DNA from: Cladorrhinum sp. PSN259
Lineage: Eukaryota; Ascomycota; Sordariomycetes; Sordariales; Podosporaceae
Length of the DNA stretch: 64,000 nucleotides
Assembly (NCBI GenBank): GCA_033725935.1
Contig: MU867111.1
Location: 62,001-126,000, forward strand
Direction of reading: 5' to 3'
Part shown: in pieces, positions 43,563-55,900 of the stretch
Layout of the letters: each line of letters starts with the position of its first letter
How positions within the stretch are numbered: the stretch's first letter is position 1
The notes under the pieces: generated by a model
What the model was told of the DNA's origin: nothing
What the model saw: only the letters and a program-made list of their open reading frames with translations
Database searches by the model: none
Position numbers and translations under genes: made by a program

Positions 43563-45023
43563 TCAGTCCGATTCGCTCTCATCGTCCAAAAACGCCAGAT
43601 CCGCCCTATGCTTCGCCGGTCCTCTTGTTTTGATCTTTAGAGGAGCATCCTCATCATCATCACTATCATCGTTCCCGTTCTTTTTCTCATTGTCATCGTC
43701 ATCATCACTCTGTGCAAGCGTCTTTGAGCTGCTATTCGGCCCTCTCCGCCTCGATCCCCGTTGATCAAGACCAAAAGTCTCGTTCCACTCCTGTACGGCG
43801 CCCAAATCATCCAACAGTTCTCTTCGCTCCTTGATCTCCTTAGCTCTGGCTTCAGAGAAGCGGCCAGTCATGCCAACGTCAACTAGCATCTGCTTTAGGT
43901 GTTTAATCTTCTCCTTAGGAGTAGCGGCCCCATGCTTCTTGAACTCAAATTGCCACACCTTGCGCACGCCACACTTCAGGAGTTGACCTTGTAATTGTTT
44001 AATTAGTGCCTCATCTGGAGAGAGCTCGGCCGCTGCTGCCTTCGTTTTCCGTGCGCCAGCTGACTTCTTTGCTGTAGCTGTGTCCTTGGACTTGCGTTTA
44101 CGCTTAGGCGCTGGGCCGTCGTCAATGACAGAAGAAAGTGAGCTGTCAGAGTCGGCGGCCTTGGTATCTTGTTGTGTCTCTTCCTCCTTCAGATCTGCAA
44201 CCGCAGAAGACAGAGCGCTAGATGAATCCTTGGTCTCGGTTACAGCAGCCTTGCCCTTCGGTTTGCGTTTCCGCTTCGGTGGCTCGTCAATCACTTCGGA
44301 TAGCTCGCTCTCTTCTTCTTGCTCAACCGTAGGCTTGACGTCGGGTTCGGGTGTAAGGTCGGCGGGTTTATCCTCTGTTGCATCAACATCTTCCATGCCC
44401 TCATCATCATCCGAGACGACCTTGCTCTTTACTCTCGCCGATTTGGCACCAAGACGGTTCTTTGTGGGTTTTGCGATATCCGGCTCTGGTGTTGGCTTGT
44501 CCTTATCCTCGTCGTCGTCGTCGGAGACAAGCTTCTTCGACCTCGATGCCTTGACAGCTTTGTGCTTCTTTGTCGGTGGCTCCGGGGAGTCCTCAACATC
44601 ACTGAGGTCATCTTCCTCGCTTGCTTCTGGTTCAGACTCTGGTGATGGACTCTTCTTGGTCCGCTTCTTCTTGAGTTGTGGTTTCGCTTTCTTTTTGGGT
44701 ACTTTCGGCGAAGGCGCGGTCACTTGGGATGAACCCGGTTGTTTGCTTTCAATTTCGGCCTATGTAGGCAAAGTGTTAGCAGGGAAAACGTCAGTAGCAA
44801 GCTCGATATCACCACTACTTACCAAGGCATCAAGGATGATCGTCTTGCTCTTGGCTTTCCAATGCCCCTCCTTCAAGTAATCGTCGTCCAGCTTCAGCTT
44901 CTTTGTTACAAGCTGGCGCACAAGATTGACTGTAAGTTCTTCAGGGCCATCGTAAACGTGCGCAACGGTCCTTTGCAGCTCTTTTGTAATTGCTGCATCG
45001 CTCGGCGTTTTACCTGGCGCCAT
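43563..45023 (-). CDS. DEK-C/HIRIP3-like acidic nuclear protein (putative histone chaperone)
   Basis: Two exons, 45023-44823 and 44759-43563, give 465 residues; the intron starts GTAAGT and ends CATAG, phase 0. Residues about 8-67 resemble a DEK C-terminal-type helical domain (ELQRTVAHVYDGPEELTVNLVRQLVTKKL). A long disordered middle alternates acidic and basic lysine-rich blocks (SEPEASEEDDLSD, PPKRKRKPKGK). Near 320-400 a conserved block with LLKCGVRKVWQFEF, KEKIKHLKQMLVDVGM and GRFSEARAKEIKERRE matches the HIRIP3-like region. The end is acidic. HIRIP3 proteins bind H2A-type histones, so a nuclear histone-chaperone role is likely by family, not shown here. Fungal databases often call such proteins transcriptional regulators. 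Confidence 0.8.
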
Positions 45024-46916
45024 GATTGTATGCGGGGTAGGTAGTTGTCCGGGAAAACCAGTTTTCGTCGTCCTAGTTCCAAGAGGAGGTTATAATAACA
45101 CGGGATTGCTCTGACAATTCTTGTTACGAAATGTTGCCTAGTCGCGCCAATTGCTATTACCAATTGGTAGCTGATGTCTTGATGGAATCGCGTCCTCATG
45201 CAGAAGACGCGTCTTGAATGGTGGGGAGCATCGCAGGGATCATGGTTGGTGGCAGTTGGTGGTTCAGCGCACCCGCAGCGGGCTGACAACTCGTCCCAGC
45301 GCCCAGCGAGATGATTACATAAAGTTCCGACGACATCGATCTTGCAGCTCTGCACAGACCATTGCCTCAATTTATCACTTCTCCAATTTCATCATTTTTT
45401 TCTCTCTTTTTCCCCTTACCCCCCGGGATATTTGAACTTTCTATGGTTTTTATTTTTTTATTTTTTTTACCGCTACATTTACAACTTGGGATCGTGATAG
45501 GGGAAGAAAGATGCCGGGAAAGAGTCATATCAAACAGGTGTAACTGCATGCGATCATTGGATGCAAGACAGATTGGACCCGTCTTATAGGGTTGATGTGT
45601 TTGGCACGGTTGATATTACCGTGAATATTGATTCATGAATCGTTATGGCAGTGGTTCCAAGCTTCTGGAAACCAGTAATTTCTTTTTCGCCTATTGTACT
45701 GACTGGTCTGACGGGATGTTGAAGCCTTCCAGATTCTTGTGGCCACAGGGTCTTGACGACTTCAACTCAGAAAGAGACCTGGCGCGGGATCCAATATCTT
45801 ACTTTTGCATGTCACTTCATTCAGCCGGGCATACAAGAAAGACAGGCGCCCACGAAAAGATGTCAAATCTATCTGAAGATGATGGCAATATACATGCAAA
45901 GGAATTCTACCTGGGATTACAGTATGACTCTGACACCAGTCATGCGGCTGAAGATATTATTTATGCCGTGGTGGACCATGACCAAAGCAATGAAAGAGAA
46001 AATTACCCAGTTGGGCGTCGTGGTGGTTGGGGCAGCCAGGGAAAGGGGTGATAATCGGAAGTTTTGTTTCATGTAATGTAGTGGTAATGATAGGGAAAAG
46101 AATAAATGATATTTACCGAACAACAGGGAGGACACCCCCAGGTTGGCAGCAGGACGGTCACGACCGCAGTCGGGGTGGCAGTGGTCGTGATGATGTTGCT
46201 GAGGGGAAAATGAAGAGAGAATGGAAGAGAAGATGAAAGGTTGGCTCTAAACGAAACCAACTGGGAGAGCTTGGGTGGCCCGGGCTTCCTACAACCTCCC
46301 TCCACTAATTGGTCAAGAGCAGACGGGAAACACACACATGCACCATACTGCGCTGTCGCCCTTGGAACTTGATGGAAACCATTTGTTTAGCAGCTGCAGT
46401 CCTAGATGGTACTGGCTGTCCGTTTACGGAAAGACTTGCCACAGAGAGTTCCCAAAGGTTGCTCTTTTAGCCGAGAAATGAGCACAAGGCAACATTCCTA
46501 AAATCTGTCAGAATACAAAATTTTGACAAGTTCAACTTCCTTTCTCAAGCACGCCCTGCAAGGACAGTTTTTTGACGCTGGGAGACAACGAACATTTGTG
46601 AAGCCAATATGACCAGTGATATAGGCACCTTGACAGCAATCTCAAGGTGCAGACTCCATGTAAGAAGCCCATCCAAAGAGGATTGTCTTCAGTATATCTG
46701 AAATCCTTTTTTGTTTACTTAGCAGATGTTGTTGAAGGGGGTTGGGTAAGAGTAACTTACACCTCAAGCGTTGTTGCATTCTTTGGCTTGGCATGTCCCC
46801 CCACAGATACTGCTCGCCCGGATTTAACCGTGAAAGTAGCACCTCACCTCTCCACCCCAACCGTCTCTCCGAACCCGACTTTCCTCGTGAATTTACCACT
46901 CTACAAGCCTGTTGCA
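45024..46916. other. Intergenic, no convincing gene
   Basis: 1.9 kb with several short frames. The longest (45635-46051, plus, 138 codons) shows no family resemblance, signal or splice partner. The open frame running into the asparaginase start from 46647 is considered leader. Confidence 0.55.
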
Positions 46917-47984
46917 ATGATGCCCCAAAAGATCACAGTTTCGTCTCTCGGTTCAATTTTTCTTCTTTTTATCAACCCATCATCGGCATCGACCACTCCG
47001 CCATTTCTTCCACTTGTCATCAACACATGGGGCGGCCCATTTACAGCAGCAACAGATGCTGCATATCTCGCCCTCACCACGCTGAAGACATCTGCCCTAT
47101 CCGCTGTTCAGTTTGGATGCGCAACTTGTGAGAATAACCAGTGTGATGGTACTGTCGGATTTGGTGGTTCGCCCGATGAGAATTGCGAAACAACTCTCGA
47201 CGCGATGCTCATGGACGGAACCACCATGAACACCGGCGCAGTAGCCGGTTTGCGCAGGATTCGTGATGCAGTTGGGGTTGCGCGTGCTGTGTTGGAGCAC
47301 ACCAAACATTCTCTACTAGTTGGGGATCTTGCGACCCAGTTTGCCGTCGAGAATGGGTTTACCGAGCAGGACTTGACGACTGATGAGAGCCAGAAAAAAT
47401 GCGACGAGTGGAAGAAAGGAGGTTGCCAGGCGAATTTTCGAGTTAACGTCCAACCCGACCCCGCACAGCAGTGCGGACCATATTCGCCTCTGCCCCCGCC
47501 AGGAGAAGAGGCGAAGTGGGAGGGGCAGAAGTCTCATGACACCATATCGATGGTAGTCCTCGATTCCCAGGGAGTCATGGCCGCTGGTACCTCCACGAAT
47601 GGAGCTTCCCACAAGGTGCCCGGAAGAGTGGGCGATGGGCCCATTGTTGGCAGCGGGAGTTATGTGGATGGTGAGGTGGGTGGATGCGGGGCAACGGGTG
47701 ATGGCGACATCATGATGAGATTCTTGCCGTGCTATCAGGCTGTTGAGAACCTGAGGAGAGGAATGAGTCCCAAGGATGCGGCTGAAGATGCCGTAAAGAG
47801 AATGGTTCGCAAGTACCCGAATGTCTCGAGCGGGTTAGTTGTGGTGAACAATCGTGGCGAGCATGCTGGAGCGGCGTCAGGATGGACCTTTACATATGCC
47901 TTCAGAGGAGGGCACATGGAGTCCACCGAGGTCATCACTGTTCCACCAGTGAAGGACTTGGACGATGATTCGCGTGAAATCTGA
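46917..47984 (+). CDS. N-terminal-nucleophile asparaginase / aspartylglucosaminidase
   Basis: Single-exon gene of 355 residues from the ATG at 46917. A second ATG follows immediately, and the frame is open further up to 46647 without resembling the family. A signal peptide-like N-terminus (KITVSSLGSIFLLFINPSSA) precedes VINTWGGPFTAATDAAY, the usual opening. The autocatalytic cleavage site is in KSHDTISMVVLD, Thr209 being the expected nucleophile. TSTNG, GRVGDGPIVGSGSYVD and GCGATGDGD are substrate-site motifs of glycosylasparaginase. The family hydrolyses the GlcNAc-Asn bond of glycoproteins or free asparagine after self-cleavage into alpha and beta chains. Cysteine pairs and the leader support a lysosomal/vacuolar or secreted enzyme. 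Confidence 0.92.
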   Translation: MMPQKITVSSLGSIFLLFINPSSASTTPPFLPLVINTWGGPFTAATDAAYLALTTLKTSALSAVQFGCATCENNQCDGTVGFGGSPDENCETTLDAMLMDGTTMNTGAVAGLRRIRDAVGVARAVLEHTKHSLLVGDLATQFAVENGFTEQDLTTDESQKKCDEWKKGGCQANFRVNVQPDPAQQCGPYSPLPPPGEEAKWEGQKSHDTISMVVLDSQGVMAAGTSTNGASHKVPGRVGDGPIVGSGSYVDGEVGGCGATGDGDIMMRFLPCYQAVENLRRGMSPKDAAEDAVKRMVRKYPNVSSGLVVVNNRGEHAGAASGWTFTYAFRGGHMESTEVITVPPVKDLDDDSREI

Positions 47985-49059
47985 GAGTATTCAGGGCTGG
48001 CCTTTGCCCAAGGGCCAAAGGGCAAAAGCCAGCACTGGAGGCCAGTCAAAAAACAAAAAAAAGAAGTTGGTAAACAAAGAAGGAAGAAGGAGAAGGCTGG
48101 AGGAGGAGCCCGATTTATACCTGGAGAAGGACCAATTCAGTCCCCCCGATTGTGGACCCTGATTGGATACAACAGGTTAACAAATTTTCATTCAGATCGA
48201 GACAGGATTTCTATCGGGTCCAATAATAATCAGGTTGAAGACGGGAAGGCGCACAACATCAAAGATCCTTTGACTGCTCAGATTTCGGATGAAAAGATCT
48301 AGGTAGAGACAAGACGTTGAACTTGGCTGGCCGAGGCCGGCTGCTAGTGCAAATTCTACCCCATCTTATAGAAGGAGCTTAAATCCTCTTGAGACAGCAC
48401 TTGACTTTCCAAACCGAGTTTGATGTCTGAGCTGGGCATCAGAATGATGTGTTGCAGGACAACTCTTTGGCCTAGAATCTTTCGCAATCCCTTCATAGTG
48501 GAATGACACAGATATCAACAATAAAGAGATAGAAAGACGCCTGAAACTCATGTCAAATAATTCGACCTTTTTGCTATCAAATCGTTGCGACCTCACCTCA
48601 AATCCCATTAGGTCCAGAGTATGCCCTAACCCTCATTTGCGGTTGACCGTTGTGATGCCCCACTTCCCCAATCAATCCCCTGCCGATTTCTTGCAGCCGG
48701 TAGCCAATTAGCGTGCCTGTGCGCCGCTGGCTAAACTGAATCTGGCGTCGCTAATTTCGGAATCGAACCGACCAAAGCCAATCTTCCAGCGTTGCTTCGC
48801 GCCGCCTGCGCGTTGTCCTGAATTTTCCTCAACCGCTCCCAACGTTGCAAGCGACTTCATTTTCACTCTGTCACCGATTGTTGTGCGCAGCATCATCGGT
48901 GTACATCACCGCCCGCCATGTTGGCATGTCATTCACTTCACTTTTGATTTTTATGCGCATACAGACCCATTCATTCATTTGACGCCACTTACACCAATTG
49001 TCTCCACTCTGCATTCCTTGCAGCCATCATTCATTTCAAATAACCCACTGCCAGCCATC
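47985..49059. other. Intergenic
   Basis: 3' region of the asparaginase gene and promoter/leader of the GPI-protein gene. No gene is recognised. Confidence 0.5.
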
Positions 49060-49845
49060 ATGCGCTTGATCATTCACTTCTTCTTTCTTCTCCTCGCCGC
49101 CATCACGGCGCGCGCAGCCAAGGGCACCGCTTGGGTAACCCCTCACGAGAGCTATTCTTCGTCAGTTGGCGTCCTGGGCTGCAAGGTCAACACCAACCGC
49201 ATCGCCTACTGGCCAGGATCTGTCGACTGCAACAACCTCTGCATCAAGCTCAGCTACGAGGGGCGATCTGTCAAGCTCCTCCGCATTGACCAGTCGCAGG
49301 GCGCATACGATGTCAGTTACGATGCGTGGAACTATCTTTACTCGGGCTTCCCGGCCACCGAGAAACCTACAGCCGGCGGCGCAACAGCCATGGAGTACGA
49401 GGAGCTTGACGCATCCGCGTGTTCAGAGCTCATCCACACCAAGGGCAGCAAGCTGCCCCTCAGCGCCGCAAACAGCATGAACTTTCTTGCCAGCTGTCTT
49501 GAGAAAGACACCTGGGTGGGCAAGAACCACATTCTTTACAACATTCTCGATCCTATTTGCTCTTGGGGATACGACGAGGCTTGCACTCTCGATTGGCCTA
49601 CCGCAAATCAGGCAAAGTGCCCGCACCAGCTGGGCACACCTTCTGCTTTGACAAGCGCGCCTGTTTATAACATTCAGTATACGACCGGCAAGAAAGTCTC
49701 GGCTTCCACTGGCCAGGTTGTGGCCAGTGGTGGCGAGAGCGTGGCCCTTCACGCAAAGAACGCCGCGAATAGAGCTCTTGGTGGACCACTCGGCTTAGCG
49801 ACGGCAATGGCCTTGTCGACATTTTTGTTTCTTGGGAGGATATGA
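49060..49845 (+). CDS. Secreted, predicted GPI-anchored protein
   Basis: Single-exon gene of 261 residues. The start at 49060 gives a clean signal peptide (MRLIIHFFFLLLAAITARA); the upstream in-frame ATG at 48883 would bury it. The mature part begins KGTAWVTPHESYSSSVGVLGCKV and has NRIAYWPGSVDCNNLCIKLSYEGRS, YDVSYDAWNYL, then ACSELI, a disposition like fungal secreted barrel (DPBB/barwin-like) proteins. The last third holds CSWGYDEACTLDWPTANQAKCPHQLG, followed by a Ser/Ala-rich spacer and a hydrophobic C-terminus (LGLATAMALSTFLFLGRI), typical of a GPI-attachment signal. It is probably a cell-wall or surface protein of unknown activity. Confidence 0.8.
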   Translation: MRLIIHFFFLLLAAITARAAKGTAWVTPHESYSSSVGVLGCKVNTNRIAYWPGSVDCNNLCIKLSYEGRSVKLLRIDQSQGAYDVSYDAWNYLYSGFPATEKPTAGGATAMEYEELDASACSELIHTKGSKLPLSAANSMNFLASCLEKDTWVGKNHILYNILDPICSWGYDEACTLDWPTANQAKCPHQLGTPSALTSAPVYNIQYTTGKKVSASTGQVVASGGESVALHAKNAANRALGGPLGLATAMALSTFLFLGRI

Positions 49846-50390
49846 AATCTCCACTTTGCTTTTAAAAGGAGGAAACAGGGCGGAATGACTGTTTTTGAAG
49901 GGGGCGATTGCTTGTTGTGCTTTTTTCTTGGATACCCATCACGAATTTATATTCTTTCTCATGTCATTTAATTCTTGTGTCACATCATGATTGTGTTCCA
50001 CAAGATTCACATGATTTGACAAGCCAGGACACTTCGATTCCTATGAAATTGCCTTTTTCCCTCCGACGGGTAGATCTAGGAAAGACCTTTCAAACCCAAC
50101 CCGAAATGACCAATTCTTTCAAACGCCTCCATCAACCGCCAGCGCTAACGGTCAGGTATCGGCATCATCCGTCTCATGTCTTGAGCTTCCCCCAAACTCA
50201 CTTGCTAGTCAATCCAATGACGAGAACCTTGATCATGATGATCACGATGTGGGCAGTGTTCTACGTGCTGGTCGTCTGTTATATTAGTAATCGTTGTCGT
50301 AATATGCCACTCGACAAACCTGACCAACAAAAAGGAAAACAAAGCCATTGAGAAAACGCCGCTCTTAACAAGCCGCTTTTCTTCCAAGAT
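49846..50390. other. Convergent intergenic region
   Basis: 3' regions of the GPI-protein gene and the CorA-like gene. An open frame at 49908-50351 has no supporting features. Confidence 0.5.
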
Positions 50391-52212
50391 TTAAAGATTA
50401 TGATTCGTCCCTTGTATGATCTTTGCGCGCCTTCTTTTTGAAATGACTGCCCAGGCCAGCTGAATTACGATGGTCAGAATTACTGTAATCAAAAAATAAA
50501 TCCAGCTCCACGGAGAGATGCGCGGCTTCTCGGCATCCGAAAAGTCGAAAAACGACATCGAGAAAAAGGTCTTTAGTGAAATTGTGAGTAATCAAGGTTT
50601 TATCTGCTAGAGTCTTTTCGAAAGGACACTGGACTTACAGCGGTAAATGTGGCAGGAAGGAACAGAATCGTAACCGCAGCGATCACCTGCATGGACGCGC
50701 TGTCTTGCGCCGTCGCAACCGCGACCGTTCGGGAGTCCTTGGCTACTTGGACCATCAATTCGCTGTCCCGGCGGCTGAGTTCCGCAATCGTCCGCATCGC
50801 CTCGCTTTCTCGATGATTTCCTTCCGCGATATCACGAGTTGCTCGAGCAATCTCTATATTGTTCGACGTATCCTTGGAGGCGATGAGACAGTAGACCTGT
50901 ATTTGCTTAGCTTAGGCTTTACAGAGGAGCCTGGCATTTGATGACAAGCTGCGTACCGTCTGGCTTTGTGCAGTGGTGCGCTCTGACAAATAGCGACAGC
51001 GCGCTGCAATTCCAAGATACCAGCTTTCGATATGCTCCAGCTTCGAGATAATATCGCGCTGGTTTTCCATCTCAAGTTCGGTTTGACTCTTGTCGATCCT
51101 TCCGATATGCGACTTGGTGGTTCGGGCCATCTGCTGCACGAGGTATGCTCCGGTCTCGGCCTGCATCTTGAGGAAGGCGAACCTGCTCAGGAAGCTGCTA
51201 AGGTCACGCGTGACGGAAACCAAATCCAAGCTCTTCCAGTCCTGGGTACCTGTACCATTTCCGTCGTGGGGAAAGTTGAATTGTCTCATTCCCGTGGCTG
51301 TTTCGATAGCATGGATGCGACCCTGGTAATTCTTGATGGTCGTGGTGAAGCCATGGGCTTGGAGCTCCATGGCTGCTGCAGAAACCGCCATTGGCCCGTA
51401 CGCTTGCGCTGACATGGAGCGTAGGGACGCAAATAGTTCTGACAAAGAAGAGGCGTCTGCTCCAAAGATCAAGACACGCGTCTTGCGAGTCTGAAAGCCA
51501 TATGCCATCGCAATCGAGAATGCAGAGTATGCTCTGTTCTGCTGGATGACGAACTCTAGACTGCTTCTTCAGTAGCTTTCCCTCTGAACATGGGGGTATT
51601 ACTAACGTGCGATTTCCAATTCTCTGCCATCCTCCTCGTTTGTGACCGTAACCGTGCTGGAATACAGTGCTAAGCCGGTATTAAGAACGGTCAGAAATGT
51701 CGGTGAAAGGTTGAAGACTTGGATGATGTGTTCGAATAGACCCCTAGAGATAGGCAGCGGCAGCTTTCCATTCCTTTCTGGGCTGCGGTTCGTGAAGGCA
51801 CTGTTCGATTCAGTACTTATTCTTAAAGCACACCAGCACGAAGACCTACAGTATGCATAAGTCTGGTTGTGTCTGATAAGCCCGGTAATTAGCAGGATAA
51901 TTTATATCGCGTTAGTATTAAAAAAAGGGTGTACCTTTTTTAGATCATTAAGATAGATGTGCACCTCGTGTTCAGAGTTGAGTGTCGTACTATTCGACTG
52001 AGATGGAAGCAAGTTTGTACGGCTTGAGGCGCCAGTTGCTATATGCTGATATACATGTAAAAGTGTTATTGAGACATTCATTCATGTGTCTTGCGACATC
52101 AATAGCATTTGCACACCTGAGATACGAAATCAAATGCTACACATTGGTTTAACTCGCCAAAGACTTCTTGTCTCTCACCGAGAGAAGTAGGAAGGTATGG
52201 CCAATCCGACAT
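50391..52212 (-). CDS. CorA-like membrane protein (fungal Mg2+-transporter-like family)
   Basis: Six exons, 52212-52117, 52045-51935, 51862-51607, 51555-50957, 50896-50639 and 50570-50391, total exactly 500 codons (499 residues). The protein starts MSDWPYLPTSLGERQE. Family-type segments are LPISRGLFEHIIQVFNLSP, FVIQQNRAYSAFSIA, a long helical stalk (LEHIESWYLGIAARCRYLSERTTAQSQT) and RRDSELMVQVAKDS. Two membrane helices close it: about 423-440 (MQVIAAVTILFLPATFTA) and about 461-483. The Gly-Met-Asn motif of true CorA channels is absent between them (FFSMSFF instead), as is common in this fungal family, so ion transport is unproven. It lies head to head with the NLR gene, 697 bases apart. Confidence 0.85.
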
Positions 52213-52909
52213 TTTGGAACGAAACAGGGATCTACCGTTCGCCTGAGACACACAGCGGAGAAAACAGGTGCTTTGCAGCCTGTTAAATAGAATGGAGCGC
52301 AGACTTGTTTCTTTTGAAGTAAAGAGGAGACTGTGTGGTGGGCTCTATTGCGCATGAGAGCTAGATCTTGAGCCTGGGCAGGTATCTGGCAGCTTGGACG
52401 GTCGGGATGCTTGAGGCATTTTGGTAGCTACACTCAAGTTGGGCGTAGGCGGGGTTTAGGCCGATTGGGCTGCACTGCGATTAGGGGCGTTTCGCGAGGC
52501 ACAGATTAAACACTTTGGATGTAGAGCTTCAGGCGGCTCTGTTGCTTATCCTCAGGCTGCCTCTGCTAGGCGACGGTGGCTTGGACTGTGCCAGGTTGCT
52601 TTGCATCGTGGAGGACTGCCCGAGCTTGCGGCCGTTTGGTTGGTCGACACCTCGTCTGCCTAGAAGCGGGGTTGCTCTGTCATGGTCCCTACATGTTCCG
52701 TTGACTGCCACATCACCTGCTCATCTCGTTGGTTGCTTTCTCAGGAGCAATACAGTACTACTGTCCTTTGTATTAATGTTTGGCCTTCCCACCTCGCCTT
52801 CTTCAATCTGATGATTGCTCCTGTGCACCTCAGTCACAAATATAACGCGCCCTTATAGATTTCTGTTCTCTATCATCGAAGCACACACGTCAGAGGACAT
52901 CTTTGATCT
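52213..52909. promoter_or_regulatory. Shared divergent promoter region of CorA-like and NLR genes
   Basis: No gene is seen in these 697 bases between two divergent starts. Both promoters must lie here; I recognise no specific sites. Confidence 0.45.
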
Positions 52910-55900
52910 ATGGATTTCGAGTCTGGAATCACAATCTTGGTCGACCTAGGAGGACGTGATAAAGCCAATACCAACAAGGATGAAGATGCGATCGAGTAGG
53001 TATCTGTGTTCATTTTAGGACTGTCACCGTATCGTCTGACGCTCTGCAGCATTGTCGCAATTCATGGGATCGGAGCCCACCCGGATAGGACCTGGACCGG
53101 GAGAGGACCGGCCGACAAAAGAGTCAACTGGCTCAAGGATCCCGACATGCTTCCTAAGGCGGTCCCCACTGCCCGCATAATGCGTTTCGGCTACGAATCA
53201 ACATGGTTTGGGTCTGATAAGGTCGAACCAAAGAAAACATATGTCTCCGACGTGGCCGAAATGCTGCTCAAACAGTTGGAGCTCAATCGTCGTGTCAGTC
53301 AATCCTCCACGCCTTATCAGGGTCTTGCTAAGTTGAAGTTAGAATACTACTCGGCCGGTAATATTCGTTGCGCATAGCTACGGTGGTCTTGTGCTTATGC
53401 AGGCTCTCCGAAGTTCCTTCGACAATCCCGATAAGTGGTCAAATATCTTTCGTTCTACAGCTGGTCTGATATTTTTTGGAACCCCGTTTCGAGGACGACA
53501 AGGCCTCTCGTTAGAGCAGATCGTCGAGGCCGTTGCAAAAGGCAAATTTGCAAAAGACAATCCGGACTTGCGGATCTACCCAGAAACGATGGCACTTTCT
53601 GTTGAAGGAAATCCTTACTTGCAGGATATAGTGGATCGCTTTACAGCAACACGTCGCGGGGACCATCCAATACCACTCTGGTGCTTCTACGAGACCGAGC
53701 CAAGTGCGGTAGGCAAAACACTAGGGAACGCCGACTTGAAAAAGGTAAGTCAGATGGCACACCTAGTCATTGCACTCCATACTTAGCCATAACTTAGGAA
53801 TACCTCGTACCAAGGCAATCGGCATGTCTAGATACATCCAAGGGCGTTGAAAGGCAATCCCTTGAACGGAATCACTACAACCTCCAGAAATTCCGTGGCC
53901 CTGAGGATGCAGGATACCAAGCTGTGGAGGATGCAATCGTGCGCCTGGCTAAGGGTGCAAGGAAATATCTGACAGAATGTTCTACTGGTAAGCTGATCTT
54001 GGTTGTAACTCCATGTATCATCCAGAGCAATCCCCGCTAGGAGAATCGGAGAATGAGAAAATTACAGTCAGTACCCCGGTAAGCGAAGGTATGCTGACAA
54101 GCTCTAGCCTTGAAGAAACGCCCCTTCCTGGTGCCGTTTGGCCGCAACGAGGCCTTCGTAGGCCGCGATGCCATCCTCGACGACCTGTCCACACGTCTCC
54201 CGCCCGCTGCTAACCCGGACGACTGCCAGCGTACTGCTCTCGAAGGCCTCGGCGGTATCGGCAAAACCCAGCTCGCGCTCGAGGCCGCCTACCGCGTCCA
54301 CGACGACCACCCAGACTGCTCCATTTTCTGGGTGCCGGCTGTGAATCAGGACTCGCTCAACAATGCCTATCGTGCTATTGGTCGGGAACTTGACGTAAAG
54401 GGGGTCGACGACGACAAGGCCAATGTGCAGGCACTCGTGCACGCAGCGCTGGCGCGCGACGACACCGGGCCGTGGCTGTGGATCATCGACAACGCCGACG
54501 ATCAGGAGCTGCTGTTTGGCAAACAGGGGGTTCTAAACGATCTCCCCTTTAGCCGGAACGGCTCGATTCTTGTTACAACGCGGAACCGCCAAGTGGCCCT
54601 AGAGCTCGATATTCACGGGCCGGGTCTTCTGAAGGTGGAGGCGATGTGCCGGTTCGAATCAAGCAAGCTCCTTGGCCAGGGCTTACGCGAGGACCAGATA
54701 CGCGATACCCCAAGTACGAACGCTCTACTCGACTTCCTCACTGACCTGCCACTTGCGGTAAAGCAAGCATCTGCGTATATAGCCAAGCAAGGCATGTCGA
54801 CGGCTGTGTACCTTGAGCACTGCCAATCCAGCGAGGAAACCTTGATCAAGCTCCTCAGCAAAGGTTTTAACGACCGGGGTCGGTACAAACTGGAAGCCAC
54901 CAGCCGCAATCCAGTTGCGACAACATGGCTCATTTCATTCGAGCATATCGCGCGGGATGTACCGCTAGCGGCAGACTACCTACGGTTTATTAGCTTCCTA
55001 TCGGAAAAGGATATCCCAAAGTCACTACTGCCGGCAGGATACAATAAGCTAGAAGCAGACGAGGCGTTCGGTACGCTGAAGGCATATGCTTTTATCAACC
55101 AGCGGACAGACATCGGTCGGTTTGATATTCACAGGCTGGTTCGGCTTGCGATGCACAACTGGCTGGTGGACAAGGGAGAGCAGGCGGCGTGGCTAGCCAG
55201 GGTAATCAAGCAGCTGAACAACATCTACCCAGATCTTAAGCACGAGAACAGGGAGGTGTGGATAGGGTACCTACCGCACGCGCGGGCTGCGCTCGAGACT
55301 CGCGCAAAGGTTGCAGACGAAACCACAAAGAGCTATCTTCTTACAAAAGTAGGAGAAAGCTTAGGCCACCTTGGCAAATTCGCAGAGGCAGAGGCGATGC
55401 ATCGTAAGGCATTCGAGCTAAGGACCAAACTGCTGGGCGACAAGCATCCATATACACTCGACGGCATGCATAACCTCGCTTTTGTACTCGAGCGCCTAGG
55501 GCGGTATAACGAGGCCGAATCGATGCAACGCCAAGCCTTTGAGCTTTATACGAAAGTGCACGGCCCAGAGCATCCAAATACGCTGAACAGCATGCATAGC
55601 CTCGCTTGTGTACTCGAGCGCCTAGGGCGGTATAACGAGGCCGAATCGATGCAACGCCAAGCCTTTAAGCTTTATACGAAAGTGCACGGCCCAGAGCATC
55701 CAAATACGCTGAACAGCATGTATAGCCTCGCTTGTGTACTCGAGCGCCTAGGGCGGTATAACGAGGCCGAATCGATGCAACGCCAAGCTTTTGAGCTTTA
55801 TACGAAAGTGTGCGGCCCAGAGCATCCAGATACGCTCAGCAGTATGAACAATCTCGGCTTTATACTCGGACGTCTAGGGCGGTATAATGAGGCCGAATCG

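Noticed and set aside
44080..44880. 266-codon plus-strand open frame
   Set aside because: It is the antisense image of the Ser/Asp/Lys-rich chromatin protein; the low-complexity composition keeps the opposite frame open.
45635..46051. 138-codon plus-strand open frame
   Set aside because: No recognisable domain or start context, and a competing frame overlaps it.
46647..46916. In-frame upstream extension of the asparaginase
   Set aside because: It would bury the signal peptide and has no family similarity.
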